From Bryobacterales bacterium (lineage in GTDB: Bacteria; Acidobacteriota; Terriglobia; Bryobacterales; Bryobacteraceae), in assembly GCA_003162425.1 (NCBI GenBank), contig PMOK01000284.1, positions 124,001 through 188,000 of the forward strand: a stretch of 64,000 bases of DNA, given 5' to 3'. The translations under genes and the position numbers were made by a program. Shown here piece after piece: positions 17,786-24,733 of the stretch (positions are counted from its first letter, which is position 1; the number at the start of each line of letters is the position of its first letter). Under the pieces are notes generated by a model. It saw only the letters and a program-made list of their open reading frames with translations. It had not been told where the DNA came from and made no database searches.

Positions 17786-17968
17786 TCAATGAGGTTTGGT
17801 GGTTCGCGAAGCTTTCGCGATTTCGATCTTTAAATACTCAAGGGCCGCCCGCACGTCACCCGCTTGCTTGAGGTGTTCCTCGGCTTCCGCAGCAAGCTGC
17901 TTCATGCGCGGCAAATCCCCTTTTGCAATCGCCTCCTGGATGGGAGGACCGTAGAGTACAACAGCCAT
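17786..17968 (-). CDS. DUF1843 peptide 4 (first gene of the array)
   Basis: This 60-residue paralogue begins 'MAVVLYGPPIQEAIAKGDL', so its N-terminus before the Tyr is shorter than in the other copies. The longer ORF (18001) would place its start inside the promoter and is rejected. The -10 box ends only about 10 bases before the ATG and no ribosome binding site fits, so the message is probably leaderless or nearly so. It is the promoter-proximal copy of the operon leading to the radical SAM/SPASM gene. Confidence 0.85.
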   Translation of the reverse strand: MAVVLYGPPIQEAIAKGDLPRMKQLAAEAEEHLKQAGDVRAALEYLKIEIAKASRTTKPH

Positions 17969-17977
17969 AGGTTTTAA

Positions 17978-18006
17978 TTTATAACCGGTTTCTCGCAACA
18001 TGTCAA
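17978..18006 (-). promoter_or_regulatory. Promoter of the DUF1843 / radical SAM operon
   Basis: TTGACA (18001-18006) and TATAAA (17978-17983) on the minus strand are separated by 17 bases, an almost perfect sigma-70 promoter. The expected start site is within a few bases of the ATG at 17968. Confidence 0.7.
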
Positions 18007-18058
18007 ATCAATTCTTGATAACACGGCGACAATGTTAGGGCATTAACAACCAGCCAGT

Positions 18059-18460
18059 TTAGTCAGGGGTTGCCGCGCGCCGGAATTCGTCGCCGGGCTC
18101 CTGAACTTCAGTGACAACCTGCGGGCAACGCAGGCACGCGGGCCGGCCTTCCTGGCGGAACCAACGGCATTCGTACCGAATCTTGCACGGCGGTAATGAT
18201 TCCACTACCGCCGGAAGAATCTGAACGATGCGGGATGCCAGGCGGCAATTCGCGCCGTCGAAGTGACGGCACGCGCCCTCTTCGCAGCGCGCGGCGAAAC
18301 GCAGAATCTCCGTGGGCTTGATTGCTCCCGTGAGATTCAGCCATCCTGTTGAAACCGGTACTGGATTTTCGAGATACGAAATCCGGGGCGCTTCCGGCGA
18401 TCCTCCACGAACACCGAGGATCACCGGTTCAGCCATCTCTGGCTGTGCGCTGGGACACAT
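18059..18460 (-). CDS. Cys-rich small protein of the radical SAM cluster
   Basis: The protein is about 133 residues; ATG choices are 18460 or 18436 ('MAEPVILG'), neither with a strong ribosome binding site. The C-terminal half contains regularly spaced cysteines: 'CEEGACRHFDGANCRLASR' and 'LPPCKIRYECRWFRQ', then 'CLRCPQVVT'. The pattern suggests one or two Fe-S or zinc sites. I recall similar small Cys-rich proteins next to peptide-modifying clusters, but do not know a function. It lies between the 95-residue peptide gene and the DUF1843 operon on the same strand. Confidence 0.72.
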   Translation of the reverse strand: MCPSAQPEMAEPVILGVRGGSPEAPRISYLENPVPVSTGWLNLTGAIKPTEILRFAARCEEGACRHFDGANCRLASRIVQILPAVVESLPPCKIRYECRWFRQEGRPACLRCPQVVTEVQEPGDEFRRAATPD

Positions 18461-18493
18461 CAAACTGCGATCAGTGGCCGTTATGGGGGCCTC

Positions 18494-18781
18494 CTACTCC
18501 TCGCGGAGCACAAAGCCCATGGTTGAGCCGCCAGGGAAGTTGGCAGCGACAGGATCTGCTTTAATCCCGGCCACCTTCGCAGTCACCTGTTTGGTAATTT
18601 CTTGAGCGGCGGCCTCTGCGTCAGCATGAGGAATCTGGGGTTGAATCCAGCGGCCGATGATGAGCCGGCTTTTGGCGATCTCCTGCGCGCCATGGGTTTT
18701 TTGCTGCTGGAGTTGGTGAACGGCGGCCGTAACCGCTTTTTCCAACTCGTTGAGACTGATCGTATGGGGTTGCTCAGCCAT
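18494..18781 (-). CDS. 95-residue peptide with GG motif, candidate RiPP precursor
   Basis: The ATG at 18781 has GAAGGAG upstream and a strong promoter follows further upstream. The product has a helical N-terminal region ('SLNELEKAVTAAVHQLQQQ'), a middle part ('AEAAAQEITKQVTAKVAGI') and a C-terminal tail 'NFPGGSTMGFVLREE' in which a Gly-Gly could mark a leader/core border. No cysteine is present. It is the first gene of the minus-strand unit and is divergent to the B12-type radical SAM gene. Precursor status is inferred from size and context; it may instead be a structural accessory protein. Confidence 0.7.
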   Translation of the reverse strand: MAEQPHTISLNELEKAVTAAVHQLQQQKTHGAQEIAKSRLIIGRWIQPQIPHADAEAAAQEITKQVTAKVAGIKADPVAANFPGGSTMGFVLREE

Positions 18782-18801
18782 CGAGAGACTCCTTCTCGGT
18801 G

Positions 18802-18830
18802 AATATAGTCGCGATAATGGCTGTTGTCAA
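18802..18830 (-). promoter_or_regulatory. Promoter of the 95-residue peptide gene
   Basis: TTGACA (18825-18830) and TATATT (18802-18807) on the minus strand are spaced by 17 bases, giving a leader of about 14 bases with its ribosome binding site. The same 130-base gap must also hold the promoter for the plus-strand gene at 18915; TATACT at about 18894 is a possible -10 box for it, with a poor -35. Confidence 0.65.
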
Positions 18831-18914
18831 CGAAAAAAGCACCTTAAGTGACATTTGTGAAGAAAAAGCTGGTACATAAAGGCGCTGCCGAAGTATACTG
18901 AGCGGAACCTGGCT

Positions 18915-20834
18915 ATGAAACCCGTGGCACTGATCAGCATGCCGACGCTTTCCGCGCGGTTCCCCTCTTTCCAGTTAGCCCTGCTGAAACCAACCCTGGA
19001 ACGGGCCGGGATTCCGGCGCAGACCTTTTCGCTCTTTATGTATTTTGGGACACGCATCGGCTGGAAGATCAACGAGGCGATTGCGGACGTGTGGCCCAGC
19101 ATGGTTGGTGAATGGATCTGGACGAAAGCCGCGTTCGGAGCGGAAATAGAAGCGCGCGATGAGGAGTATTTTGGCGCCTACGATTACATTTTCCGCGCGA
19201 TCTGCAAGCGCGCCGGGTGTACAACCAGGCGGTTTCAGAAAATTCGCGACAAAGATGCGCCTGAGTTCATCGATTTCTGCGTCGACGCCGTGGACTGGAA
19301 GCGGTTCGGCCTGATCGGTTTCTCAGTTGTGTTTCAGCAGAGCCTGGCCAGCATCGCTCTGGCAAAAGCGCTGAAAAAACGATACCCGGAGATCCCGATC
19401 GTGTTCGGGGGCGCGAGCCTGGAAGACGACATCGCTGACGAGATCATGCGCGGATGCCCCGAGGTCGACTATCTGCATTGCGGCGATGGCGAGATCTCGT
19501 TTCCCGAGATGGTCCATCGTCTGGACCGTGGTGAATCGATGCAGGGCCTGCGCGGCGTCATGTGGCGCAACGGAGGCAAGATCGAATACGCCGGGCGCGC
19601 GCCGAACTTTCAGGCGATGAATGAGACACCGATCCCGCAGTTTGACGAGTATTTTTACGCGCGCGAAGAAGGGGGTTATGAGGACTGGGATGAGGCCTGC
19701 GAGCCTATGCTCCCTATCGAATCGGCGCGCGGCTGCTGGTGGGGCGAAAAGCATCACTGCACCTTTTGCGGGCTGAACCGTTCCGGCATGGAGTTTCGCG
19801 CCAAGGACCCCGAGCGTGTCATTGAACAGATCGAGCACCTGTCGCGCAAACATGGCATCTACAGTTTCAACGCCATCGACAACATCATGGCGCCGGAGTA
19901 CACCGAAAAGCTTTTCCGGCGGCTCGCGGAGTCGAACACCGATGTGGAGTTGCACTACGAGATCCGCCCGAACTTCTCGCGCACGCAGCTAGGGCGAATG
20001 CGCAAGGGCGGCCTCACTTCGGTGCAGCCTGGCGTCGAAAGCCTGTCAACGAACATTCTGAAGAGTATGCGCAAGATGACGACGGGCATGCGGAATGTCG
20101 AACTCATTAAGTGGTGCACCTATCACGACATCAGTTGCATGTACAACATCCTGATGCGATTCCCGGGCGAGACCGTGGAAGATTACCGGATGCAGGCCGA
20201 ACTGGCGCCGAAGATCGTGCATTTGCAGCCGCCCTGGGGCATCGTGAAGGCTCGAGCCGACCGCGGCTCGCCGATGTATACGGATCCGGCATCGCAGTCC
20301 ATCCGGCGGCTCAAACCGGCCGTTTGCTACAACTACCTTTTCCCGAAGAAGTTCAATCTCGAACGAGTGTCATACTACTTCGATCACGAAATGGACAACG
20401 TGGTGGACGAGGAACATTACGACGACTTGCTGGAAGCCGTTGCGAAGTGGCAGGCCAGTTGGACGGAGCGCGGGCACCCCTACCTGCGCTATCGCAAGGC
20501 GTTGACCAGCATCACTATTGAAGACGGGCGGCGGCGCAAGCAGCGTAAATATCAGTACGCCGACGGCCCGGCGCTGTTGTATGAGTATTGCGCGGACGCT
20601 CGAACGCCTCGCGACATCGCGTCGGCCATGGGGACTGATCCATGGGTGCAGCAGGCCCTGGACGACTTCATCCGAAAAGATCTCATCCTATTCCTGGATG
20701 GCCGCTATTTAAGCCTCGCGCTTCCAGCCAATCCGAACTTCGAGATGTCCGTTGGTCCTCAAGCCGCGGCCCTACCGCAACAACGCCCCAGCGACGGTTT
20801 TGTGCCCGCGATCGAACTGGTCACGGTGAGATGA
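18915..20834 (+). CDS. B12-binding radical SAM RiPP C-methyltransferase (rSAM_ocin_1 type)
   Basis: The 639-residue protein has an N-terminal cobalamin-binding-like Rossmann part ('GLIGFSVVFQQSLASIALAKALKKRYPEIPIVFGGAS') and a radical SAM domain whose cluster motif has the unusual spacing C274-x7-C282-x2-C285 ('GCWWGEKHHCTFCG'), typical of the family annotated as RiPP maturation radical SAM C-methyltransferase. 'AIDNIMAPEY' and 'IRPNFSR' fit the barrel, and an extra C-terminal domain of about 170 residues follows. Such enzymes methylate unactivated carbons of peptide side chains. It is first in an operon with the fusion protein (ATGA overlap) and the repeat-containing putative precursor, which is the likely substrate. 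Confidence 0.9.
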   Translation: MKPVALISMPTLSARFPSFQLALLKPTLERAGIPAQTFSLFMYFGTRIGWKINEAIADVWPSMVGEWIWTKAAFGAEIEARDEEYFGAYDYIFRAICKRAGCTTRRFQKIRDKDAPEFIDFCVDAVDWKRFGLIGFSVVFQQSLASIALAKALKKRYPEIPIVFGGASLEDDIADEIMRGCPEVDYLHCGDGEISFPEMVHRLDRGESMQGLRGVMWRNGGKIEYAGRAPNFQAMNETPIPQFDEYFYAREEGGYEDWDEACEPMLPIESARGCWWGEKHHCTFCGLNRSGMEFRAKDPERVIEQIEHLSRKHGIYSFNAIDNIMAPEYTEKLFRRLAESNTDVELHYEIRPNFSRTQLGRMRKGGLTSVQPGVESLSTNILKSMRKMTTGMRNVELIKWCTYHDISCMYNILMRFPGETVEDYRMQAELAPKIVHLQPPWGIVKARADRGSPMYTDPASQSIRRLKPAVCYNYLFPKKFNLERVSYYFDHEMDNVVDEEHYDDLLEAVAKWQASWTERGHPYLRYRKALTSITIEDGRRRKQRKYQYADGPALLYEYCADARTPRDIASAMGTDPWVQQALDDFIRKDLILFLDGRYLSLALPANPNFEMSVGPQAAALPQQRPSDGFVPAIELVTVR

Positions 20835-23677
20835 GGGCCTCGACGGCTGTCTCCGCCAAACAGCAAACCGAACGCGAAGAACTGCTTGGGCTATTGCTCG
20901 AGCGCGGAATTCTGCAGCGCTCGGAAACGCAGCCCGTACTTTCACGCGACGGCTCATCAGCGCGCTGGATGCTGGATTCGCTCGCGGTGACGCTGACTCC
21001 GCGCGGTGCTGAGCTTGCTGGGCGGATGGTCCTGGAGCAATTGCAGAGATTCGACGGGCGACAATTGGCGGCGTACGGGCTGACCGCCGTTCCCATCCTG
21101 CAATCGGCTGTGCTGCAGTCCAGCGGCCGCTATAAGGGATTGCTAGTCCGTAGCGAACGCAAGCCGCACGGATCGCAAAAGTTGATCGAAGGCCAATTCG
21201 ATCCGGACGAGCCCGTGATCCTGATCGAGGATTCGATAGCGTCGGGGATGAGCGCGCGGGAGGGCGTTCAGAAGCTGGAGGAAGCAGGCCTGCGCGTGGA
21301 GGGATGCGTCGCGTTGGTCCGCTTCGGTTGGGAAGGCGGCTGTTCAGATTTCGCGGAACGCGGCTACCACGTGGAAGCGATCTACGACATCTTTGAAGAC
21401 TTGATGTCTCGCATGGAAAGTGAAAAGGGACCGGATTATAACCCTACCAAATGGTTTCCCGAATTTAGCTGGGGTGCACGCCGCGCGCCCGAGGGACTGC
21501 ATCCGGCACACCTGGCGCGCGAGGTCCTGCGTGAATACTTTACCAGCGGTGAATGGCTGGCGCCGCCGCGCTCGCTCGATCGGGATGACTACGATTCCCA
21601 TGGTGGCGCGTGGGTGAGCATCCGTTCGCGCGAGGACATCCATGATCGGCACGCGCGCGACGGCTTTTGGCATTTTCCGAATGAGAGGTCATGGGGCGTT
21701 GCCGAAGATGTTGTTCGCGCTGCTGTACGAACGGCTCGCGAACTGCCAAAGGGATCCGACGCGCTGAAGTTGATCGAATCGAGCTACGTCGCGGTGACTT
21801 TCTTTTCCGCCCTCGAAGCGGCGACGGTGGGAGAGCTGGACAACAATCGTTACGGGATTGTGGTGGTGAGTGGCGAACGGCCCGAGATCATGGGCGGCGC
21901 ATTACCTCGGATGCCGGGGGTTCGCGATGAATGGCAGCAGTTCCATCATGCCCGAATCAACAATGCGCAACTCTACGAGTACGAGCCTTACGTTATCTAT
22001 CGGCACGCGGTGTCGAAGTTCGTCGAGCCCGGCGCACCTTGGCAATCGAGCGGCGTTCCTGGCTCTGACGAGTCGCCGGACCTGGGAGCGCTCGCAAGGC
22101 ACGCGCGAGATCTGGTCCTGGGCCGCGAGCGGCGCGAACCGCTCCCGCAGATAACGCTGACGGAAACGGTGAAGCAGCTATTCGTCACTATTTATGTGGA
22201 TGGCGAGCCCTGCGGCTGCATGGGCTCCGGAATCGGTGACTTGGAGAACGATCTGCGTACGCTGACGAAAGCCGCGCTTCAAGATGAGCGGTTCGAGCAC
22301 CCGGAGATCGACGAAGACGCGAGCGTAGCGGTGAGTGTTTCGCTGCTCTCCAATGAACTAGAGATGGGTGACTTCTCGCCCGAAGAGGTGCGGAGCAAGT
22401 ATCGGCACGGCCAACAGGCTCTCATGGTGGAACAGAACCCGCGGTCCGGCATGCTTCTGCCGTTCATGACGTCGTGGCTCAGCCTGGACGCGGAGGGCTT
22501 TGTTGACGAAGTGCTCGACAAAGCCGGCGTCACCCGAGCTCCCTATAACTGGATCCGCTTCGATTGCGATACGTGGCTGGCCGATGAAGACGGCGTTGGA
22601 AAACTGGAGGGTGGTTTCAATCGTCTAACTCCGACGTTGCAGGCGGACGAGATTGCGCGGCTGCACGTCGACTATCTGCTTCGCAACCAGCGTGAGGACG
22701 GGGCGCTATACTTCGGCTATTACGTTTTCGAAAACATGTTGTATCAAGGGATCGACATGACGCGGCTGGCGCACGGCGCCTGGACTCTGGCGCGCGCCGG
22801 AAAGTCTGATGCCGCCGCATCCGCTCTGAAGCACATCCTTGGTCACGCTGACGACCCGGTGACGGGCCTCGCCCGCGATGCTTTTTTGCTTCTGACGCTG
22901 TGTGAGCCGGGCATGCAAGAGATGGTTAGCCGGTCGAAGCTTGCAGAAAAGTTATGGGCGTCGATCGACCGGCACGGGCGGGTCACAACGTGGGTTCCCG
23001 CGGCTCCAAGTGAAGATGACGACACCGGCGATGAGAGCGCTTCCGAAGAGGTGTCGCCTGAAGATCTTCAGAATTATGTGCCGGGTCAGGTTTTGCTCGC
23101 CTTGGCAGCGGCGGTGCGGACGGGTGCGACGGACGCGGACGAACGGAAGATCGAAAGCGCGTTCCGTTATTACCGTCACCGGTTCCGGTACAAGCGCGAT
23201 TTCGGCCAGGTTTCGTGGATGTCGCTCGCGGCGGCGGCATGGTGGCGCCTGAGGGAGCGGCGCGAGTTCGCCGATTTCCTTTTCGAGATTACCGACTTTA
23301 TCCTGACGTTCCAGCAGACTCACCCCGAGCAGGCGACACCAGGCGCGTTCCTGACTGGCCAACAGCCCGACCCGCCGGGATTCACCACGGCGGTTTATCT
23401 GGAGGCGGTGGCGTCTGCGCTCGACGTCGCGTCCGCGCTCTCAGACACAGCTAGGGAACACCGGTACGATGATGCGTGGCGGCTTGGTTTCACTTTCCTC
23501 GGCCGGCTAATCATTCAGGATCGCGATTCATCGATTCTGCCGAACGCCGAGTACGCGGTGGGTGGGCTCCGGGAAAACCTCTACAGCGGCCACGTCCGTA
23601 TCGACTTTGTTCAGCATTCCCTCGCCGCGATCATGGAGCGGCATCCAGATGTTTTCGTAAACAATCAGACAGATTAG
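20831..23677 (+). CDS. Phosphoribosyltransferase-AMMECR1-alpha/alpha toroid fusion protein
   Basis: The real start is ATG 20831, overlapping the upstream stop (ATGA); the listed 20642 start runs inside the radical SAM gene. The 948 residues show three parts. Residues 1-200 resemble a type I phosphoribosyltransferase, with the PRPP-loop motif 'VILIEDSIASGMSA' at about 129-142. Residues about 410-590 resemble AMMECR1 ('GEPCGCMGSGIGDLENDLRTL', 'EDASVAVSVSLLSNE'); the stretch 230-400 ('HPAHLAREVLREYF') may be a diverged first AMMECR1 copy. From about 600 on, repeated helical pairs ('ARLHVDYLLRNQREDGALYF', 'TRLAHGAWTLARAG') suggest an alpha/alpha toroid. AMMECR1 is known in the Amme-Memo-radical SAM family. 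A peptide-tailoring role is inferred from position. Confidence 0.85.
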   Translation: MRASTAVSAKQQTEREELLGLLLERGILQRSETQPVLSRDGSSARWMLDSLAVTLTPRGAELAGRMVLEQLQRFDGRQLAAYGLTAVPILQSAVLQSSGRYKGLLVRSERKPHGSQKLIEGQFDPDEPVILIEDSIASGMSAREGVQKLEEAGLRVEGCVALVRFGWEGGCSDFAERGYHVEAIYDIFEDLMSRMESEKGPDYNPTKWFPEFSWGARRAPEGLHPAHLAREVLREYFTSGEWLAPPRSLDRDDYDSHGGAWVSIRSREDIHDRHARDGFWHFPNERSWGVAEDVVRAAVRTARELPKGSDALKLIESSYVAVTFFSALEAATVGELDNNRYGIVVVSGERPEIMGGALPRMPGVRDEWQQFHHARINNAQLYEYEPYVIYRHAVSKFVEPGAPWQSSGVPGSDESPDLGALARHARDLVLGRERREPLPQITLTETVKQLFVTIYVDGEPCGCMGSGIGDLENDLRTLTKAALQDERFEHPEIDEDASVAVSVSLLSNELEMGDFSPEEVRSKYRHGQQALMVEQNPRSGMLLPFMTSWLSLDAEGFVDEVLDKAGVTRAPYNWIRFDCDTWLADEDGVGKLEGGFNRLTPTLQADEIARLHVDYLLRNQREDGALYFGYYVFENMLYQGIDMTRLAHGAWTLARAGKSDAAASALKHILGHADDPVTGLARDAFLLLTLCEPGMQEMVSRSKLAEKLWASIDRHGRVTTWVPAAPSEDDDTGDESASEEVSPEDLQNYVPGQVLLALAAAVRTGATDADERKIESAFRYYRHRFRYKRDFGQVSWMSLAAAAWWRLRERREFADFLFEITDFILTFQQTHPEQATPGAFLTGQQPDPPGFTTAVYLEAVASALDVASALSDTAREHRYDDAWRLGFTFLGRLIIQDRDSSILPNAEYAVGGLRENLYSGHVRIDFVQHSLAAIMERHPDVFVNNQTD

Positions 23678-23687
23678 GAGAATCAGA

Positions 23688-24119
23688 ATGGCAGCTAAGA
23701 AACGACCAACGAAAAAGCGAAAGAAGCCAGGCGTGATAGTAGAAGTTGCGCCACCTAGAAAGAAGAAGCCGTACGGGCCGGTTGTAGAGGTCGCGCCCGG
23801 TAAGAGGCCGAAGGGCCGGCCGATCGTCGAGGTCGCACCGCCGAGGAAGGGCAAGAAGAAGGCGGGGTCGCGAGTCACTGAAGTGGCTCCAATGACGAGG
23901 CGAAAGCGGCCGGCCAGCGGAGTGATCGTGGAAGTGGCTCCGGAAATCGCACCCGATATCGCGAGGAAGTCGCGCGGAGTGATCAAGGAGATGGCGCCGG
24001 CATTGAAGAGGAGATCGGCGGGGACAATCAAGGAGATTGCGCCTGCGACGAAGAGAAAGGGGAATTCGAGACCAGGCGTGATCGTGGAAGTTGCGCCGCC
24101 AGTGGACAAGAAACAGTAG
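23688..24119 (+). CDS. Repetitive basic peptide, candidate multicore RiPP precursor
   Basis: The 143-residue product has eight copies of a short core with consensus G-[VTP]-[IV]-[VKT]-E-[VIM]-A-P, with the Glu at residues 19, 34, 48, 65, 82, 101, 116 and 134, plus a partial EIAP at 86-89. The cores are separated by Lys/Arg-rich spacers such as 'PRKKKPYG' and 'PRKGKKKAG'. Spacing of the Glu residues is 14-19. There is no long leader; residues 1-13 are just basic. AGGAG lies 7 bases before the ATG, and it is 10 bases after the fusion protein gene. No cysteines or aromatic residues occur in the cores. Alternative: a histone H1-like basic protein, but the conserved acidic core argues against that. 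Confidence 0.85.
   Translation: MAAKKRPTKKRKKPGVIVEVAPPRKKKPYGPVVEVAPGKRPKGRPIVEVAPPRKGKKKAGSRVTEVAPMTRRKRPASGVIVEVAPEIAPDIARKSRGVIKEMAPALKRRSAGTIKEIAPATKRKGNSRPGVIVEVAPPVDKKQ
23730..24107 (+). repeat. Eight tandem E-[VIM]-A-P core repeats inside the precursor gene
   Basis: At the DNA level the copies vary synonymously and by substitution (for example gtagaagttgcgcc, gtagaggtcgcgcc, atcgaggtcgcac-like variants), so the protein motif and not the DNA has been kept. Copies 1, 5 and 8 share the full G-V-I-V-E-V-A-P form; copies 6 and 7 have K before E and M or I after it. The pattern of repeated units with variable spacers is typical of multicore peptide precursors. Confidence 0.8.
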
Positions 24120-24181
24120 TAAGCGGGAGGGCGGCAGGAATCCGGGCTCATGCCGTCCACTGCTCAGGGACGCTAGCCAGT

Positions 24182-24721
24182 ATGGGGCAGATCGCAACCG
24201 TGCTTCTTTTTGCCGTTATGGCAGGAGCCGACAACTTCCAGGTTGCCTGCGGTCTTGGCATGTTGCCCCTGGGACGCGCAAGGAGGTGGGCGCTCGGCGC
24301 ATCGTTCGGGATTTGCGAGGCATTCATGTCGCTGGCCGGCCTTCTGGCGGGGTCATATTTGCGCATCCATGTTTTTGGCGCTGCGTCGCTGGCCGGTACG
24401 ATCACGCTACTCGCAAGTGGATTTTTGATCATCTATCTCGCGTTGAACGATCGGGACATGGAGGAACTAGCCAACAACAAATGGGTGATATTTGGTCTGC
24501 CGCTTTCGCTGAGCCTCGATAATCTGGCCGCCGGCGCTGGCCTCGGCGCCAACGGCTATCCCGTAATATTGTGTGCCGCAGTCATTGGATTGATTTGTAC
24601 TGCGATGAGCCTGGCTGGTCTATTCCTAGGTGAACGAGTTCGCCGCCTGCTGCCGCGACGCGCCGGCGCGCTGGCCGGGGCTTGGCTGGTCCTGATGGCG
24701 GTGCATTCCCTCCTCAAGTGA
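24182..24721 (+). CDS. MntP-like transporter
   Basis: This 179-residue inner-membrane protein has about six transmembrane helices and two inverted-repeat motifs with a conserved Asp, 'MAGADNFQVACGLG' (first half) and 'SLSLDNLAAGAGLGANG' (second half), as in the MntP manganese efflux pump family. The ends of each half carry 'AGLLAGSYL' and 'AGLFLGERV'. It follows the putative precursor by 62 bases on the same strand. Metal export or small-molecule export linked to the peptide operon is possible; a manganese role is the family default. No manganese riboswitch-like leader was recognised. Confidence 0.8.
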   Translation: MGQIATVLLFAVMAGADNFQVACGLGMLPLGRARRWALGASFGICEAFMSLAGLLAGSYLRIHVFGAASLAGTITLLASGFLIIYLALNDRDMEELANNKWVIFGLPLSLSLDNLAAGAGLGANGYPVILCAAVIGLICTAMSLAGLFLGERVRRLLPRRAGALAGAWLVLMAVHSLLK

Positions 24722-24733
24722 GATACCCCAGCC

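Noticed and set aside
23730-24107. CRISPR array
   Set aside because: The repeats are within a coding gene, vary in DNA sequence and have unequal spacing; they repeat at protein level.
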